A DNA stretch of 64,000 nucleotides. Source: Beta vulgaris subsp. vulgaris (lineage: Eukaryota > Streptophyta > Magnoliopsida > Caryophyllales > Amaranthaceae). Positions 1-12,270 of the stretch are shown here, piece after piece. The translations under genes and the position numbers were made by a program. The notes beneath the pieces were generated by a model that saw nothing but the letters and a program-made list of their open reading frames with translations, did no database searches and was not told where the DNA came from. Numbering within the stretch: position 1 is the stretch's first letter; every line of letters starts with the position of its first letter. The DNA lies in contig NC_079205.1 of NCBI RefSeq assembly GCF_026745355.1, forward strand, positions 37,179,545 through 37,243,544. The letters are read 5' to 3'.

Positions 1-1560
1 CTGCTGACTTTCATCAGGTAGCGCCAAAACAGGTGTTGTAGTCAACCTTTCCTTCAACGCCGAAAAAAAAAACTTCCTCACACTCTGGATTCCTAACAAA
101 CTTACATTCTTTCTTCATCAGGCTAGTCATTGGTCTCGAGATCTTCGAGAAATCCTTTACAAATATTCTATAGTAACCTAACCCAAGGAAACTCCTTATA
201 TCATACACCATCTTCGGTGTTGGGCACTCGCGCACCGTTTGAATCTTAGCAGGATCCACTGAAACTCCTTCCTTTGAGATAACATGTCCTAAAAATGCAA
301 CCTCATCCAACCAAAACTCACACTTAGAGAGTTTGGCTACAACTTATGCTCTCTTAGGGTGGACAAAACTTCCCTCAAATGCAGCTCATGACTGCTCCTA
401 TATTTCGAATATATCAAAATATCATCTATAAACACAATAACATATTTATCCAAGTATGGACTGAAAATCCTATGCATCAAATCCATGAACACTACAAGTG
501 CGTTAGTCAGACCAAACGGCATCACTGTGAACTCATAGTGACCATAACGCGTCCTAATTGCAGTCTTAGGAATATCACCCTAAGCAATCCTCAATTGGTG
601 ATACCTGACCTTAAATCGATCTTCGAGAAAATCCCCGCTCCTTTCAACTGATCAAATAAATCATCTATTCTCGGAAGCAGATACTCATTCTTGATCGTCA
701 CATTGTTCAACTCCGATAATCAATGCACAACCTCAAACTACCATCCTTCTTTTTCACAAATAATAGAGGTGCACCCCAAGGAGACAACTAGGTCTTATAT
801 ACCCTTTCTCCAATAACTCCTCCCACTAAACTTGTAACTCTTTAATCTCAGCGGGAGCCATTCTATACGAAGCCTTTGAAATAGGTCCAGTTCCTGGCAT
901 CAAGTCTATAGTTAACTCAAGATCCCTAACCGGTGGCACACCTGGTATCTCTTCAGGAAACACATCAGGAAACTCAGATACGATCAGGATCTCCCTGTTC
1001 CCATCTTCCTTTTCAATCCTCTGAACTCCACATAAGAATAACGGACACCCCTTCTTCACATAAGATTGAATTCTCATCGCAGACACTATCTTCATTCCTT
1101 CTCCTTCCCAAGCTTCCTATAAGTCACCCTTTCTTTCTTAGGACCGACTAAAGACACCTTCTGGGCCTCACAATCAATATGAGCCTTGAATCTTCCCAAC
1201 CAATCATCCCAAAACTACATCGAGGTCTGACAAGTCAAACTCAACTAAGTCGGATGAAAGTTCACCCCACTATCACTAAAGGTACTTGACTATGTAAAGT
1301 AGTAAAATTAAGCATCTCCCCTGATGGCAATGCAACATCTAATGAAATAAACATTGGACTGCTTAACTGGAGCTATTCTATTAAAGTGCTAGAAATAAAT
1401 GAATGAGATGCTCCTCAATCAAATAACACTTTGACAAACTGGAAATTAATGAAAAAGGTTCCAACTACTACCTCAGAAACATTATGCGCCTCACGACGGT
1501 TCATGACGAAAACTCTACCTTTAGACTAATTCCTCATCCCTGATTTAACACCAGCACTGA
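1..1560 (-). pseudogene. pol (protease, reverse transcriptase) of the minus-strand chromovirus, broken
   Basis: The retroviral-type aspartic protease core is recognisable near 1410-1440, where the usual D-S-G-A active-site motif reads D-stop-G-A. Downstream (826-1095) is the protease/RT linker with FPDVFPEEIPGVPP and the RT N-terminal block PISKASYRMAPAE. The RT catalytic core (337-525) has MPFGLTNA and the YxDD-equivalent FIDDILIYS. The thumb/connection block (14-310) has [18 protein letters not shown]. Frames change between each block, so no continuous polyprotein is possible. RNase H and integrase would lie left of the window. Confidence 0.85.
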
Positions 1561-2558
1561 AAGAAGCTAACTTTTATTGATCATTCTGAGGGGCCTTACT
1601 ACTCAGTCAGGTTTGATTGCAGGTTCTCCACCAGCTTTTCTAAAGACTCTACCACGGTGTCCCAATTTCTGAAATAATGCATATCACCAAGTTGCCTTGA
1701 CAATCCTTTTCAGGGTATTTCTATCACACCTTTTGCAGAAAAAAGTTCTCTCAGCTTTCTTCCCATTACCTTGGTTCCCATTAGGCTTCGACTAAGGTAC
1801 CTATTATCTTTCTCAGTTTAGTTAAATCCAACATTGGGCTTAGGCTTATTATCTCCACTTTGTTGGTTCCCATAGTTGTTATACTTCCTCTTTTTCCCAT
1901 AGGAGGTCCCTTCAATCTCTCTTCCTTTAATCCCATATAAGTGAGCAGCTCTACCATAAATTTCATCAAGAGTCTCCAAAGTTACTCCTCCCAACTTATT
2001 TTGGAGATTTAAGGTTAACCCTTGCTCAAATCTTTGGGCCTTCAAAGTCTCAGATGGTACTATCTCAGGTGCAAACCTCATTAACTCCAAAAATTTGCTA
2101 TAATACTCATCAATAGACATAGTCCCCATCCTCAAATTGGTGAACTCCATAGCCTTTTACTTCCTTAAGTACGCAGGATAAAACTTGGTCCTCAAGGCAT
2201 CTTTAAACTCTCCCACCAAAGTCCGGATCCTCTAAAAGATCATCTTTCTGTGTTTTCACCATAGGTTTGCCTCATCTCTCAAATAATAAACAACATTATT
2301 AACTCTAAGGTTTTCACGGCACACTATGGCATCAAAAAGCTTATCGAATTCTTGGATCCAGTTTTCTAAACTAGTTGGGTCCTCTTTCCCATGGTAAGTC
2401 GGAGGTTTGACAACTGCTACCCTCTTAAAGATCTCACCAAAACTATTTGTCTCACTCTGCTTGGTTTCTTGATTATCTATCACTTGAGTGATGTTTTCAG
2501 TTTTCTTTGCTAGCCTTCTAACCATAGAACTCATACTCCTTCTCCTTCTTTCTGCCAT
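1560..2558 (-). pseudogene. gag of the minus-strand chromovirus, broken
   Basis: The minus-strand reading starts with MAERRRRSMSSMVRRLAKK at 2558 and carries the Retrotrans_gag signature (VVKPPTYHGKEDPTSLENW, then YYLRDEANLW). It is stopped near 2256 and picks up in another frame at 2150-1818 (FTNLRMGTMSIDEYYSKFLELMRFAPE). A cysteine-rich stretch with remnants of two CCHC knuckles lies around 1640-1740, also out of frame. The domain order is that of chromovirus gag; the protein is not producible. Confidence 0.8.
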
Positions 2559-2559
2559 T

Positions 2560-3304
2560 CTGCTAGATATAAGGGCTTTTGAGGATAAATCTCAACTAAC
2601 ATTCATAGAACAACTGTGTAACTACCAAACAATTCAATAAACATGTAAGTATAACTAGTTCAAAACATAGCAATCACATACTTCATATATCACGGCCAAA
2701 TATGAGGCCTTATTTATAACAATTACTAGAATATTTGAGCATATCAAAATATTCTTAAGACAACTAGGCCGTTTCATAACCAAAACAAAACTATATATGT
2801 CTAGGTTACTGAAAACTTTAAACTGTGATACGTAGTCTGTCTTGATAGCATTCTCTAGCTCATCAATGGCCATATAATCATATTGTCCTGAGTATTTTCG
2901 AGAGGTAAAAAAAATACACATAGTACTATTATTTGCTCGCCAATGCAGCATGACTCCTTGCTTATCCCATACATAAGGAATAACATAAACGTTTTCCTCA
3001 ACTTCCAACAACAATCATATAAAAGCAAAAAGAATTGAAATATTACAAGAATATCATAAAAGTAATACTAATATATAATAACTAAATATATTTCAAGATT
3101 TTTACTAGATGCACCACTATGGCTTAAAATATTAATTTCAAAATTTTTAAAGTGTACTTGATTTCAAGATATAGAATAGCCAAGGTGATTATAACTCCCA
3201 GGTAAGGAAGTTACCCACAGCGTCGGGGAGAGCCTTCCTAATCCTAGACAGAGCTTGTCACCCCAACATATCTACACCCTTCATCTTTCAAAAAAAAAAT
3301 ATAA

Positions 3305-3377
<73 letters not shown>

Positions 3378-3536
3378 GTTTTGTGGCACTAGTAAGATGC
3401 ATCTATATAAATCGTCAAAAGAAAACAATTAAACTAAATAAAAAAAAATTTAGAATGCAAATGCGAAACTCTATATGTCCATCTTATGTCTACCCATCAA
3501 TTTTAATGTTCAACTTTTATCTTTTCAACACCTGAA
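2560..3536 (-). other. Untranslated leader of the minus-strand chromovirus
   Basis: This stretch lies between the primer binding site and gag. It holds one open frame (2655-3014, minus, 119 residues) with no recognisable domain, and a long TA microsatellite. I see no convincing gene. Confidence 0.5.
3309..3374. repeat. (TA)n microsatellite
   Basis: About 66 bp of uninterrupted alternating T and A inside the retroelement leader. Confidence 0.97.
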
Positions 3537-3548
3537 AAACTAATACCA
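3537..3548 (-). promoter_or_regulatory. Primer binding site (degenerate tRNA-iMet type)
   Basis: Directly after the LTR terminus (TTACA), with a 3-nt gap, the minus strand reads TGGTATTAG. The canonical plant initiator-Met PBS is TGGTATCAGAGC, which is intact in the plus-strand chromovirus at 13199. This copy is mutated. Confidence 0.75.
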
Positions 3549-3969
3549 CTTTGTAACACCCCAATTTACTTGCTTTTAAATAAATAATCTAGTAAATAAT
3601 ATTTGAGTAATTTGGGAGTATTATCACCACGTGACTAACACGCTTTCAGCAACCAACTACTAACTAACAAAATAACTTGCAGCGGAAGACTTTAACAAAA
3701 AATAATAATACTTCTTTATTAATAAAAGTAAATATTGTATCAATACTCAAAATAAATGAAACACTCTAATCTAGGTGAAGATCCCCTTCCTAGTATGCTC
3801 CCATGCGCATCCAAAATTCACCTGCAAATCTGCTTATCAAAAAGGTAAACAGGGCAAAGCCAAATAGAAAAAAGAAAATACGCATCTGTATAAAACTGAG
3901 TACTAAATGTACTAGATAAGTAACACATTTGTTAGTTCGTAACAATTTTTCATTTCGAAAACTCTATCA

Positions 3970-4215
3970 CCAATAATTCAAGAATAACTCTTTAAGAATA
4001 AAATATTTTCAAGCACTTAATAATAATTCAAGAACAACATTTTAAGAACAAACTCTTTCAAAACACTTGAATAATAATTCAAGAATAACCTTTTAAGAAC
4101 AAACTCTTTTCAAACACTTGAATAATAATTCAAGAATAACCTTTTAAGAACAAACTCTTTCCAAACACTTGAATAATAATTCAAGAATAACCTTTTAAGA
4201 ACAAAATCTTTCCAA
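3970..4215. repeat. Minisatellite inside the LTR, ~59-bp unit, about 4 copies
   Basis: A unit containing AATAATTCAAGAATAACC followed by TTTTAAGAACAAACTC recurs about every 59 bp with few changes. It expands the U3/R part of this LTR relative to related LTRs. Confidence 0.85.
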
Positions 4216-4997
4216 ACAACTTGGATTAAAAATAATCCTGAAAACAATTCCTCTTCTTATCACCCCTTCTATTTTGCTAAGTGTGCACGCCCCCCAAGCT
4301 AGTCATCCCATCACGGAGCTATATCAAGGGGTAACTATAATTGCCAACAAGTGGACTTTGAATCTCTTGATATTAATCAAGCGGAAATAATAATAATATG
4401 ACTTGTAAGTCATGAATAAACCTCCTTTCTTCATAAATAACTTTTTGAACATTCAACGTTCATGAAAACCAATCAACCTTTTCTTGTAAAAGTAATTTTA
4501 TTTTTCTAAACAGGATAAGAAAACTTCTATATAAAAATGATTGATAAAATCATTCCTTCTTTTCACTTCCAAGAATAAATAATAAAATATTGTAACCATT
4601 TCAAACCACATTTCTAAACCAATCCAACCATTAAATCAATAAACAACTTTATCACATAAAATCATATTTCAAAAGATCTAGCTACATAACGTACATTGAT
4701 CTTGCAGAAACTAATACTAATATCTTCACTTATTCTTATACTTGACCTTTCTCATAACCAACCAATAAGCAATCTACCACATGAACTTAATCATGAATTT
4801 AAACATGAATGAACTATCATGAGCATAATATTTTTGAGTATGAAATATGAAAATATTTTTCTTAAACCAAAGAAAATTAAAATTTGAATAAGAAATATAA
4901 AACTAGAATAGGTAGGAAGAGAAAGGAGAATTTTGAAGTAAGAGATTTATGAATTCTTCAAAGTTTTTGTGTGGAAAAGATGGTTTAAGGTATGGGG

Positions 4998-5005
4998 TAT
5001 TTATA
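4998..5005 (-). promoter_or_regulatory. LTR TATA box
   Basis: TATAAATA on the minus strand, in the 5' quarter of the LTR, the expected place for the retroelement promoter. Confidence 0.6.
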
Positions 5006-5378
5006 GGAGTAGAATAGGTAGTACTTAATTTCAAAAATGAAATAGTTTGTAACTTTCACCATAAATTAGAGGATCAAACCAAGATTTGTCACCTCCATCA
5101 TAAATTTGGATGTTATAGGAAAACAAAACTCCCTCCAATCACCATAAATCCCGTAGGAATATATGGCCCCCTATATAATTTTTTTTTTTTTGGTTTTATG
5201 AAATTTTTTGACTAGGATTTAATACCAAAACCTTAACAAATCCAATTTTGGCACAATATTCCCACAAAAAAAAAATTAAAACCAATAAAAATACGAAAAT
5301 ACCCTTTGCTTAAAATATTTATTTTGGAAAATAAATATTTAATTATTTAAATAAATACAAAAAATATGGGGTATTACA

Positions 5379-5517
5379 ATTAATAAAGGCCTATAATTTG
5401 CTGACAAATTTCCAATTGAAATTAAATACAAAAATCAACTATAAAGATTTTTGGGATGCCTTAATTATATTTCAGATTTTTTTTTCTTAATGTAAGACAA
5501 TATTGCTTGTGTCTTTA
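5379..5517 (+). mobile_element. Endogenous caulimovirid (pararetrovirus) fragment, left piece
   Basis: This 139-bp piece lies between the two chromovirus insertions. Its plus-strand translation, interrupted by a stop, resembles the reverse-transcriptase thumb/connection region of plant pararetroviruses. The RNase H part of the same kind of element resumes at 24289, right after the second chromovirus. The order and orientation fit one viral copy split by insertion. It is short and broken, so the assignment rests on the combined context. Confidence 0.55.
5513..5517. repeat. Left target-site duplication of the plus-strand chromovirus
   Basis: CTTTA directly precedes the LTR. The matching site after the last LTR end (24284-24288) is CATTA, one mismatch in five, compatible with an aged duplication. 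Confidence 0.5.
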
Positions 5518-6610
5518 TGTAATCCCAAATAATTTTAAAGGATTTTATAAATATATTTTAGTATTTATATATTTATATTTAAACACAAATGAGTTTTAAA
5601 ATGATTTGACTACTTAAAAACGTTAACGATTTTAAAAGTCAAATGAAATTATTTTCATGATGTAATAAAGTTGAAAATATTTTAATTAAGCATGCTTTGA
5701 TAAAAGTTTTAAATACTAATTTATATTGAAAAAGAAGTCCAATGGAATTGAAAATCCCAAAAGGATAAAAAGGAAAAAGAGTCATAGTGATGATTAACGT
5801 CCCAAATTAATTATCTCGTTCATCATCAATATTCATTAAACTTTATCTCTTTTCCTAAGCCCAAAAAGGGAAGCCTTATGAATACCCAATTACTCAATTA
5901 TTTTATCCCACACAAAAGAATATTTTTTCTCTCTCCTCCTTCTCACCCACACGGCATTCTCTCTCTCTCTTTTCTCTTCCACAGTTTCTTCTTTTCTCTT
6001 CCAAATTCTTTTCTTCTTCTTCAAGTAACGTTTCTTCTTCAACAAGAAACGTCACAAGCCTTCCAAAAACCGCCGAGTTGTTGCCGCCGTGCTGTTGTCG
6101 TGATCTGTTATTTCCGGTGCCTCTTTGTTCTCTCCTTTGTTGGTGGAGAATATCTCGTAGGGGACTTTTAAAGGATTAAAAGTGGCCTACAAGCTAGTTT
6201 ACACGAGGTACGTACATAATTACGTGCTATGTGATTAGTATCATGTTTTAAGGACAAATAAATTTTAGTATCATGTATAGGAACTTATTTTGTTCATAGA
6301 TATGTGATTTCTAGTATTTGATTTACATGTTTTATGCCTAAGTGCAAGCATGTGATTTGAGATTTATTGTGAATACTAGATTGTATGTTTGTATGGAGTA
6401 ATTGATGCAAGCATGAAAATGAAGTTTAGTTATTAATTCGCATGAAGAATTAATATATGTTATAAAGGTTGAATCATGTTATTCATGTATTCCTTGTTAA
6501 GTACTATTTTATTATCTTATGAGACTGTGGTAAGTTTGACAAGTTATGCCTTTTTAAGGTAAGATTATTGTTGGCTAGGTTCAACAAGTAAAGAAATAAA
6601 GTTGAGATTG

Positions 6611-6625
6611 AAAAGAAAGTATTCT
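6611..6625. repeat. Target-site duplication of the LINE (left copy)
   Basis: AAAAGAAAGTATTCT is found here and at 12256-12270, on either side of the LINE. The uninterrupted LTR (about 22505-22524) has the site once. Confidence 0.92.
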
Positions 6626-6656
6626 TTTTTTTTTTTAACGGGAAAAGGATTTTTAA

Positions 6657-9600
6657 TTAAGCAACTGATAGAAAATCGTTTCGTACATCATCCATTACCT
6701 CTATAGGGGCTTCTTCTATCCATACTCTCAGCTCACCAAAGGAATGACTAAGCTGAGCTAGTTTATGAGCTACTACATTACCCCCCCTACATACATGAGA
6801 GAAATCTAAACTAGAGCATGTTTTGCCTATCTCAATGATATCCAAGACAATATTTCCAAAGCTCGAATTCTCCCTCTTGCCCTCCTTTAGATGAGTAATA
6901 AGCTTAAGGCAGTCACACTCCAATACAAGCCTCATCAGACCAGCTTCTACCACAATACTCAAAGCATGCCTCGCTGCCATGGCTTCCGCTTCCTCCGCTG
7001 TGAAACTACCCCCAAACTGGTTGCAAGTTGCCACCATCACGTCGCCTTCCACATTCCGCATAATTCCTCCAAAACCCACGCAACCCTCTTTGAACCATGC
7101 TGCATCTGAGTTGACTTTGTAGTGCCCTACAAGTGGTTTTTGCCACTTCGTTTGCAATTCCTTAGCACCTACTTCCTTCCTGCTATGGTTCTCCTTACTC
7201 ACACGAAACACGTGCACTACTCCCATCGCCCTGTTTAACAGATCATCCGCTTTAATTCTTCTAGCCTCAAATAGCCACGCATTCCTTCTTAGCTAAACAT
7301 CCCAAAAAATACTCCACAAGTGATCCCACCATTCACCATCCTTGATAACTTTTTCCTTCTCTATCACCCACTCCATGAACGTGTGAGGGACAGCATCATC
7401 AATCTCTATTCGCAGAGGGGAGCAACGCCACATTTGTCTTATCTCACTACACAGGAGTAGTGTATGTGTGATAGTCTCCTGCTCTTCGTCACACATTGGA
7501 CACCTCTCATCCAAATTAATTCCTCTCTTGCCCAAACTTTCTCTCACTGGAAGTCCATTATGAAGAGCACGCCAGCCAAATTTTTTTTTTTTCCGGGACA
7601 TCCGCATTCCAGAGACGCTTCCAAACTCCCACCGTGTTGCTCATAGAAGCGGAGGCTCTTTCTCTCCTCTTGGCTTGAATCTCAACATAATAAGCACTAC
7701 GTACCGCAAATTCCCCATTTTTCGTGAAATTCCAAGCCCATCTATCATCACATCTTCTCATAGGAATCGGAATCTTCATTATTTCCTCCATTTCCCAATC
7801 TGAGAACCACTTTCACATTTCCACTCTATTCCATCCACCATTTGTTACTAACTCACTTACTTTCGTAGGTGCTCCTTCGGTGGGTCCCCTGTGTGACCCG
7901 ATAGTTCGGGAGATGAGGTATCCACGGGTCACACCAGATATTCGTTGTGCGCCCATCTCCTATTACTTTCCTTAGCCCCTTCGCAAGCAAGCTGCGAGCC
8001 GACAATATCGACCTCCATGTGTAGCTCGAGACTGGGCTACCTTTGGCCTCCATAGACGTGCTCTTTGGGAAGTACTTGTTTTTGAGCGTTTTTGCCACAA
8101 GGGAGTCTGGGTACTTCACAAGTCTCCAGGCCTGTTTAGCTAGGAGGGCATAATTAAATACAACAAGATTGCGCATTCCCAAGCCTCCCTCCTTTTATGC
8201 GTGATGTAATTTGTTCCAAGCCACCCATACCATTTTCGACTCATCCTTCTTTTGGCCCCAAAAGAAACTCCGGCACAGCTTCTCAATGTCCTTCAATATG
8301 CTAACAGGGATAGTAAAACATGCATTGCATAAGTTGGGATGGCACATGCTATGGCTTTGATAAGGACTTCACGCCCCGCTTGAGAGAGGTACCCTTCCTT
8401 CCAACCCTTCAATTTCTTCACAACTTTCTCCTGAATTACTTGGAAAATCTTTTTCTTCGAGCTCCCAATATAGGTTGGGAGACCAAGATATCTGTCATGT
8501 TCTTCCACTGCCTTAAACGATAACTTCATCTAAAGCATTTGTTTTTTTTCATGCTCAATATTTCGGCTAAAAGAAACCTCCGATTTTTCCATATTCAGTT
8601 TTTGTCCAGATGCAGTCTCATAGATTGCAAGAATGTCAAGTACCCGTCCCACTTCCTCTTCATTTACTCTGGTGAACAACAAACTATCATCTGCAAAGAA
8701 TAGATGAGAAATCGCATTTACTTTCTTCCGAATTTTCAATCCATGAATCTCTTTCTTTGCCTCCGCATCTCTCAATAGGGTAGATAATCCTTCAGCATAA
8801 ATTATAAAGAGAAATGGTGATAAAGGGTCACCTTGCCGCAGCCCACGAGAGGGGTAGAAAGATCTTGTCGGCTGCCCGTTAATCAAAATGGAGAAAGTTG
8901 TGGATTTGACTCCTCCCATAATCAGATGCACAAACTTTTGTGGGAAACCCAACTTCAACATCATTTGCTCTAGGAAACTCCATTCCACCCTGTCGTATGC
9001 TTTACTCATATCGAGTTTGAGCCCCAAATAGCCCTCCTTCCCTTTCTTCTTTTTCCTCACATAATGGAAACACTCGTAAGCCACCAAAATGTTGTCTGTG
9101 ATCAGACGCCAGGAACAAAACCACTCTGTGACTCATGTATAATATCCGGGAGGACCATCTTTAATCTATTAGCAAGCACTTTAGCAACCAATTTGTACAG
9201 CACATTACGTAAACTAATAGGCCTAAAATCAACAAGAGACTCACAAACCTTCTTTTTGGGAATTAAGGCTATGTATGTTTGATTTAAGGGACCTATATCA
9301 TAACCATTATTCAAAATATTCAGGACTTTTTCCTCCACATCGGAACCAGCAGTACTCCAGAATTTTTGATAAAAAAGCGCACCCATACCATCGGGCCCCG
9401 GAGCTTTTGTCGGATGCATTTGCTTCAGCGCTTGTCTTATTTCTTCACCTATAAAAGGCTCATCCAGCATCTTTATCATAGCAGTAGAGAGTTTATGAGT
9501 AACTTTCTCGATCACCGGGTTGGTCTCTACCAGTGCATTAGCCTTAAAGAGCTCATCAAAATGTTGGACAAAAACCTCAGCGATTTCCTCCTCGTCATCA

Positions 9601-10749
9601 TACCGGATCCCCGAAGCATCTACAATGCTGGCTATATTATTTCGGGCAGCTCTCTGCTTTGTTTTCGTATGAAAGAATTTAGTATTTTTATCCCCCTGCT
9701 TGACCCAATCTTGTCTACTCCGTTGTCTCCAATACAGTTCTTCCCTAGCCTCCAGTTCATCCATCCTCCCATCGATAGCCCTCATCATAGCCACGTTCTC
9801 CTCCGTCGGCTCTTTTTCCATCAAGTTACTCATTTGAGTTCTACACTCACGCATCTCTTTAGCGAAATTCCCAAACTGCTTCTTACTCCATTCACGCAAG
9901 TCAGCTGAGGTGCGTGCCCCTTCACCCTTCCACCACGAATTCAGAATGGTCACCTCACAATCTTCTTCACGCGTCCACATTTCTTGAAAGCGGAAAAGTT
10001 TTTCCTTTTTTTGAGTTCCTATTGTGTTTATGCGGTCGTTGATACTAAGAATAATCGGGAGATGATCTGATTTGCGTTTCTCTAGGTGAGTCACAAAGGA
10101 TCCCCCATATAAATCTTGCCACTCCTTATTTGCACAGAATCTGTCCAGTCGTTCTTGGAGGTTTTTTTTCCCCACCTTGGTTGTTTGTCCAAGTGTAGGG
10201 GTAACCATTATAGTACAAATCTTCTAACATACAATGGTCAAGAGCGTTTCGGAACATCATTGCATGGGCAAAATTAAATTCGGCCCCCCCTTTCTTCTCA
10301 TTTGACCATATCATAAGGTTGAAGTCACCTCCACACACCCATGGCATGTTGTCATTTCGAAACAGATGTTCCATCAATGTTGTGGTCATACTTTTATTCT
10401 CTTCTTCTGGATGACCATAGAAACCAGTATACCGCCATTCTACACCCTCCTTCATTTGAATCATGGCATCAATGTGGTTTAAGGAGAAACTTTTGATCGA
10501 CACCTCCCACTCCTGATTCCAAAGCAACGCCAGTCCCCCTCGACGCCCTCTACCCTCTCCACCACAATCAACAGCTACCACATATTGGTATATCAATTTA
10601 CGCCGAACTCTATCCATCTCACCTTGACACAGCTTCGTCTCTTGGAGGAATAGAAGTTGGGGATGCTCGTTTATAACAATGCGCCGTAACGCACTACTTG
10701 CCGGGATGCTTCCCAAACCCCGGCAATTCGAAGATAAAATGTAACTCAT
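6657..10749 (-). pseudogene. LINE ORF2: endonuclease, reverse transcriptase, zf-RVT and RNase H, frameshifted
   Basis: The start is MSYILSSNCRGLGSIPASSA at 10749, typical of plant L1 endonucleases, with LQETKL and GGDFN active-site blocks and, after a frame change, SDHLPI. The RT lies at about 9600-8530 (GLRQGDPLSPFLF and FADDSLLF). The zf-RVT region at 7607-7293 has FGWRALHNGLPVR and a CPMCDEE pair. RNase H at 7226-6657 starts VNSDAAW (the first acidic residue is retained). The frame changes near 10140-10200 and near 7580-7600 fall at an 8-nt and a 12-nt run of one base; other breaks lie near 9100, 8530, 8200 and 7850. No full product can be made. Confidence 0.9.
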
Positions 10750-10955
10750 TGTTCACTGAGGACCCAAGGGGTGGGGTCCGCCACAATCAGATTGCTTGAG
10801 TTTTCCATCGTCATCATCTGTTGGGATTCCTCATACATCCTTCTCTTCTTAACTCCCTCCTCTTCAATAGCCATTGGGTCATCATCTAGAAATTCTCCCT
10901 CCATTGTCCTCCTTTTAGTCCCTCCTCCCTCAACACTCTTTCAAGGCCCTTCCTT

Positions 10956-12083
10956 TTACGTTTTCGACACTCGTCTCCACCTCTTTCGAATGCTACTAGG
11001 TCCTTTCTCCCCTGTCTCAGTTCCAGCCCCCTTTACTAATTCACACCCCTTACTTTCCTCTTCTTGATTGTTCGCTTCAGATTCTCCATGGTCACTACCT
11101 TCAAACGTCCCATCCTGAGTCCTTACATTTCTATCCTCCTTACTCCTTTCAACAGAACCCTCATCTCCTGTCCTTCTGTTTCTTCCAGGCCCCACCCTTG
11201 TAGTTTGTTTACCAACTCCGTAATCATATGCTTCGTCCGCAGTTCGTCCCTTCTTGTTGGTTTAGTGATAAAAAGGGACCGAGCATAGTTTTCACTTTGC
11301 ACTCGTTTAATATTCTCTTCATCAATCATGATGCGTTTCCATGGGGAAGCTTTCATCCTACTCCTAAAGTTTTGCTGTGGGTCATCTTCCTCCCGGCACT
11401 CCATGCAATCCTTCAGGCCATGCCCAACCTTCCCACAAAAATAGCAGAATAATGGCGGTTTTTCGTATTTCACCTCAAAGAGCCCTTCTTCACCTTCTCT
11501 CATCTTAACCTTCACCGTTTTAAGAAGGGGTCTGCGCACATCGACCAGAATTCTTAGGCAAATGGATTTATCAATGCCTATCGATCCCGAATTATCAATC
11601 TTAACGAAAGATCCTATCTTTTTTCCTATTGCTTCAACATTTTTAGTGTTTAATCTCCCCTTAAAGGGCAAATTATAAACCCTAACCCACATAGGTAGGG
11701 CAAATAACTGCATATCGGAGGGCCTTGTGTTACCTTCTATATCACCAAGAATGATGGCATGCTTATCAAAGTGCCATGGTTGACCCTCTACTACTCTCTT
11801 CTTGTCCCGCCAATGATGGAATTGGAACACAAACATATTCTCTCCAATACTACTGATATCCACTCCAAAAGATGGCTGCCAGACATTTTTCATCGTCGCC
11901 ATGAAAGCATTTTAGTTGATGTTTCTTTTTGTCCATATTTTACCCACCAACCCTAACTCCACCCAAGCCTCTTCATCCGCCACTCCTTCCTCCGTCTATT
12001 CCGCCGCTTCTTTCGTATCATCAAGCCCAACCTCATTGCCTTCATCCCCTTGTTTTAATACTGGTTCTTTAATACTAGTTGCC
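10956..12083 (-). pseudogene. LINE ORF1 (gag-like, DUF4283 and CCHC knuckle), broken
   Basis: The probable original start is the ATG at 12083 (MATSIKEPV), but that frame meets a stop within about 30 codons. The main open part runs 11902-11123, with the DUF4283-like block (VVEGQPWHFDKHAI, MWVRVYNLPF) and one CCHC knuckle CYFCGKVGHGLKDC around 11410-11450. A lysine/glutamate-rich C-terminus continues in another frame at 11195-10956. It would bind LINE RNA in the retrotransposition complex. It lies upstream of ORF2 on the same strand with about 200 bp between them. Confidence 0.85.
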
Positions 12084-12255
12084 ATAAATGAATTTTAAAG
12101 GCCCCCCTGTCACTTATAGATTGCGACGAAGTGAGAAAAAACACAGTGACACGAATCTCGAGTCAGATCTCGAGAAAACCTACATACAAGGAAGAAACTA
12201 GGAACCCTAGAAAACCCTCCCAAGGAAAACCTAGAGGGAACTTGCAGTTACTGAA

Positions 12256-12270
12256 AAAAGAAAGTATTCT
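12256..12270. repeat. Target-site duplication of the LINE (right copy)
   Basis: Perfect match to 6611-6625. Confidence 0.92.

Larger units (their letters stand above)
1..5378 (-). mobile_element. Ty3/gypsy chromovirus (Tekay/Del-like), minus strand, truncated by window start
   Basis: Reading the minus strand from right to left there is a 5' LTR (3552-5378), a degenerate tRNA-iMet primer binding site, gag starting at 2558, then protease and reverse transcriptase running off the window at position 1. Gag and pol blocks resemble those of the plus-strand chromovirus at 14.9-20.5 kb but are clearly diverged, so this is a separate, older copy or subfamily. Many stops and frameshifts show it is dead. 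The 3' LTR and far-side target duplication are outside the window; the near-side flank after the LTR is ATTAA (5379-5383), inside caulimovirid-like sequence. Confidence 0.85.
3552..5378 (-). repeat. 5' LTR of the minus-strand chromovirus
   Basis: The block is bounded by TGTAACACCCC on the left and GGGGTATTACA on the right, which are inverted versions of each other as expected for LTR ends (TG...CA). It is 1827 bp long. A TATA box (TATAAATA, minus strand) lies at 4998-5005, and the minus-strand ACTCAGTTTT segment near 3890-3900 matches the position of similar segments in the other chromovirus LTRs of this window. The PBS and gag follow on the minus strand, so this is the 5' LTR. Confidence 0.85.
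6626..12255 (-). mobile_element. L1-type LINE, near full length (5.6 kb), inserted in the LTR
   Basis: The minus-strand element ends in a poly(A) (T run at 6625-6636) and is flanked by a perfect 15-bp target duplication. Two coding regions follow the plant L1 plan: ORF1 with an RNA-binding gag-like domain and CCHC knuckle, and ORF2 with an AP endonuclease, RT, zinc-binding zf-RVT region and a C-terminal RNase H. Both are broken. Presence of ORF1 plus about 170 bp upstream indicates little or no 5' truncation. Confidence 0.93.

Noticed and set aside
5878..6171. 97-codon plus-strand frame in the first LTR
   Set aside because: It lies in the LTR leader, its ATG arises from a mutated TATA box, and the other LTR copy lacks that ATG. 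Not a gene.
9366..9908. 180-codon plus-strand frame
   Set aside because: Antisense shadow of LINE ORF2; no domain.
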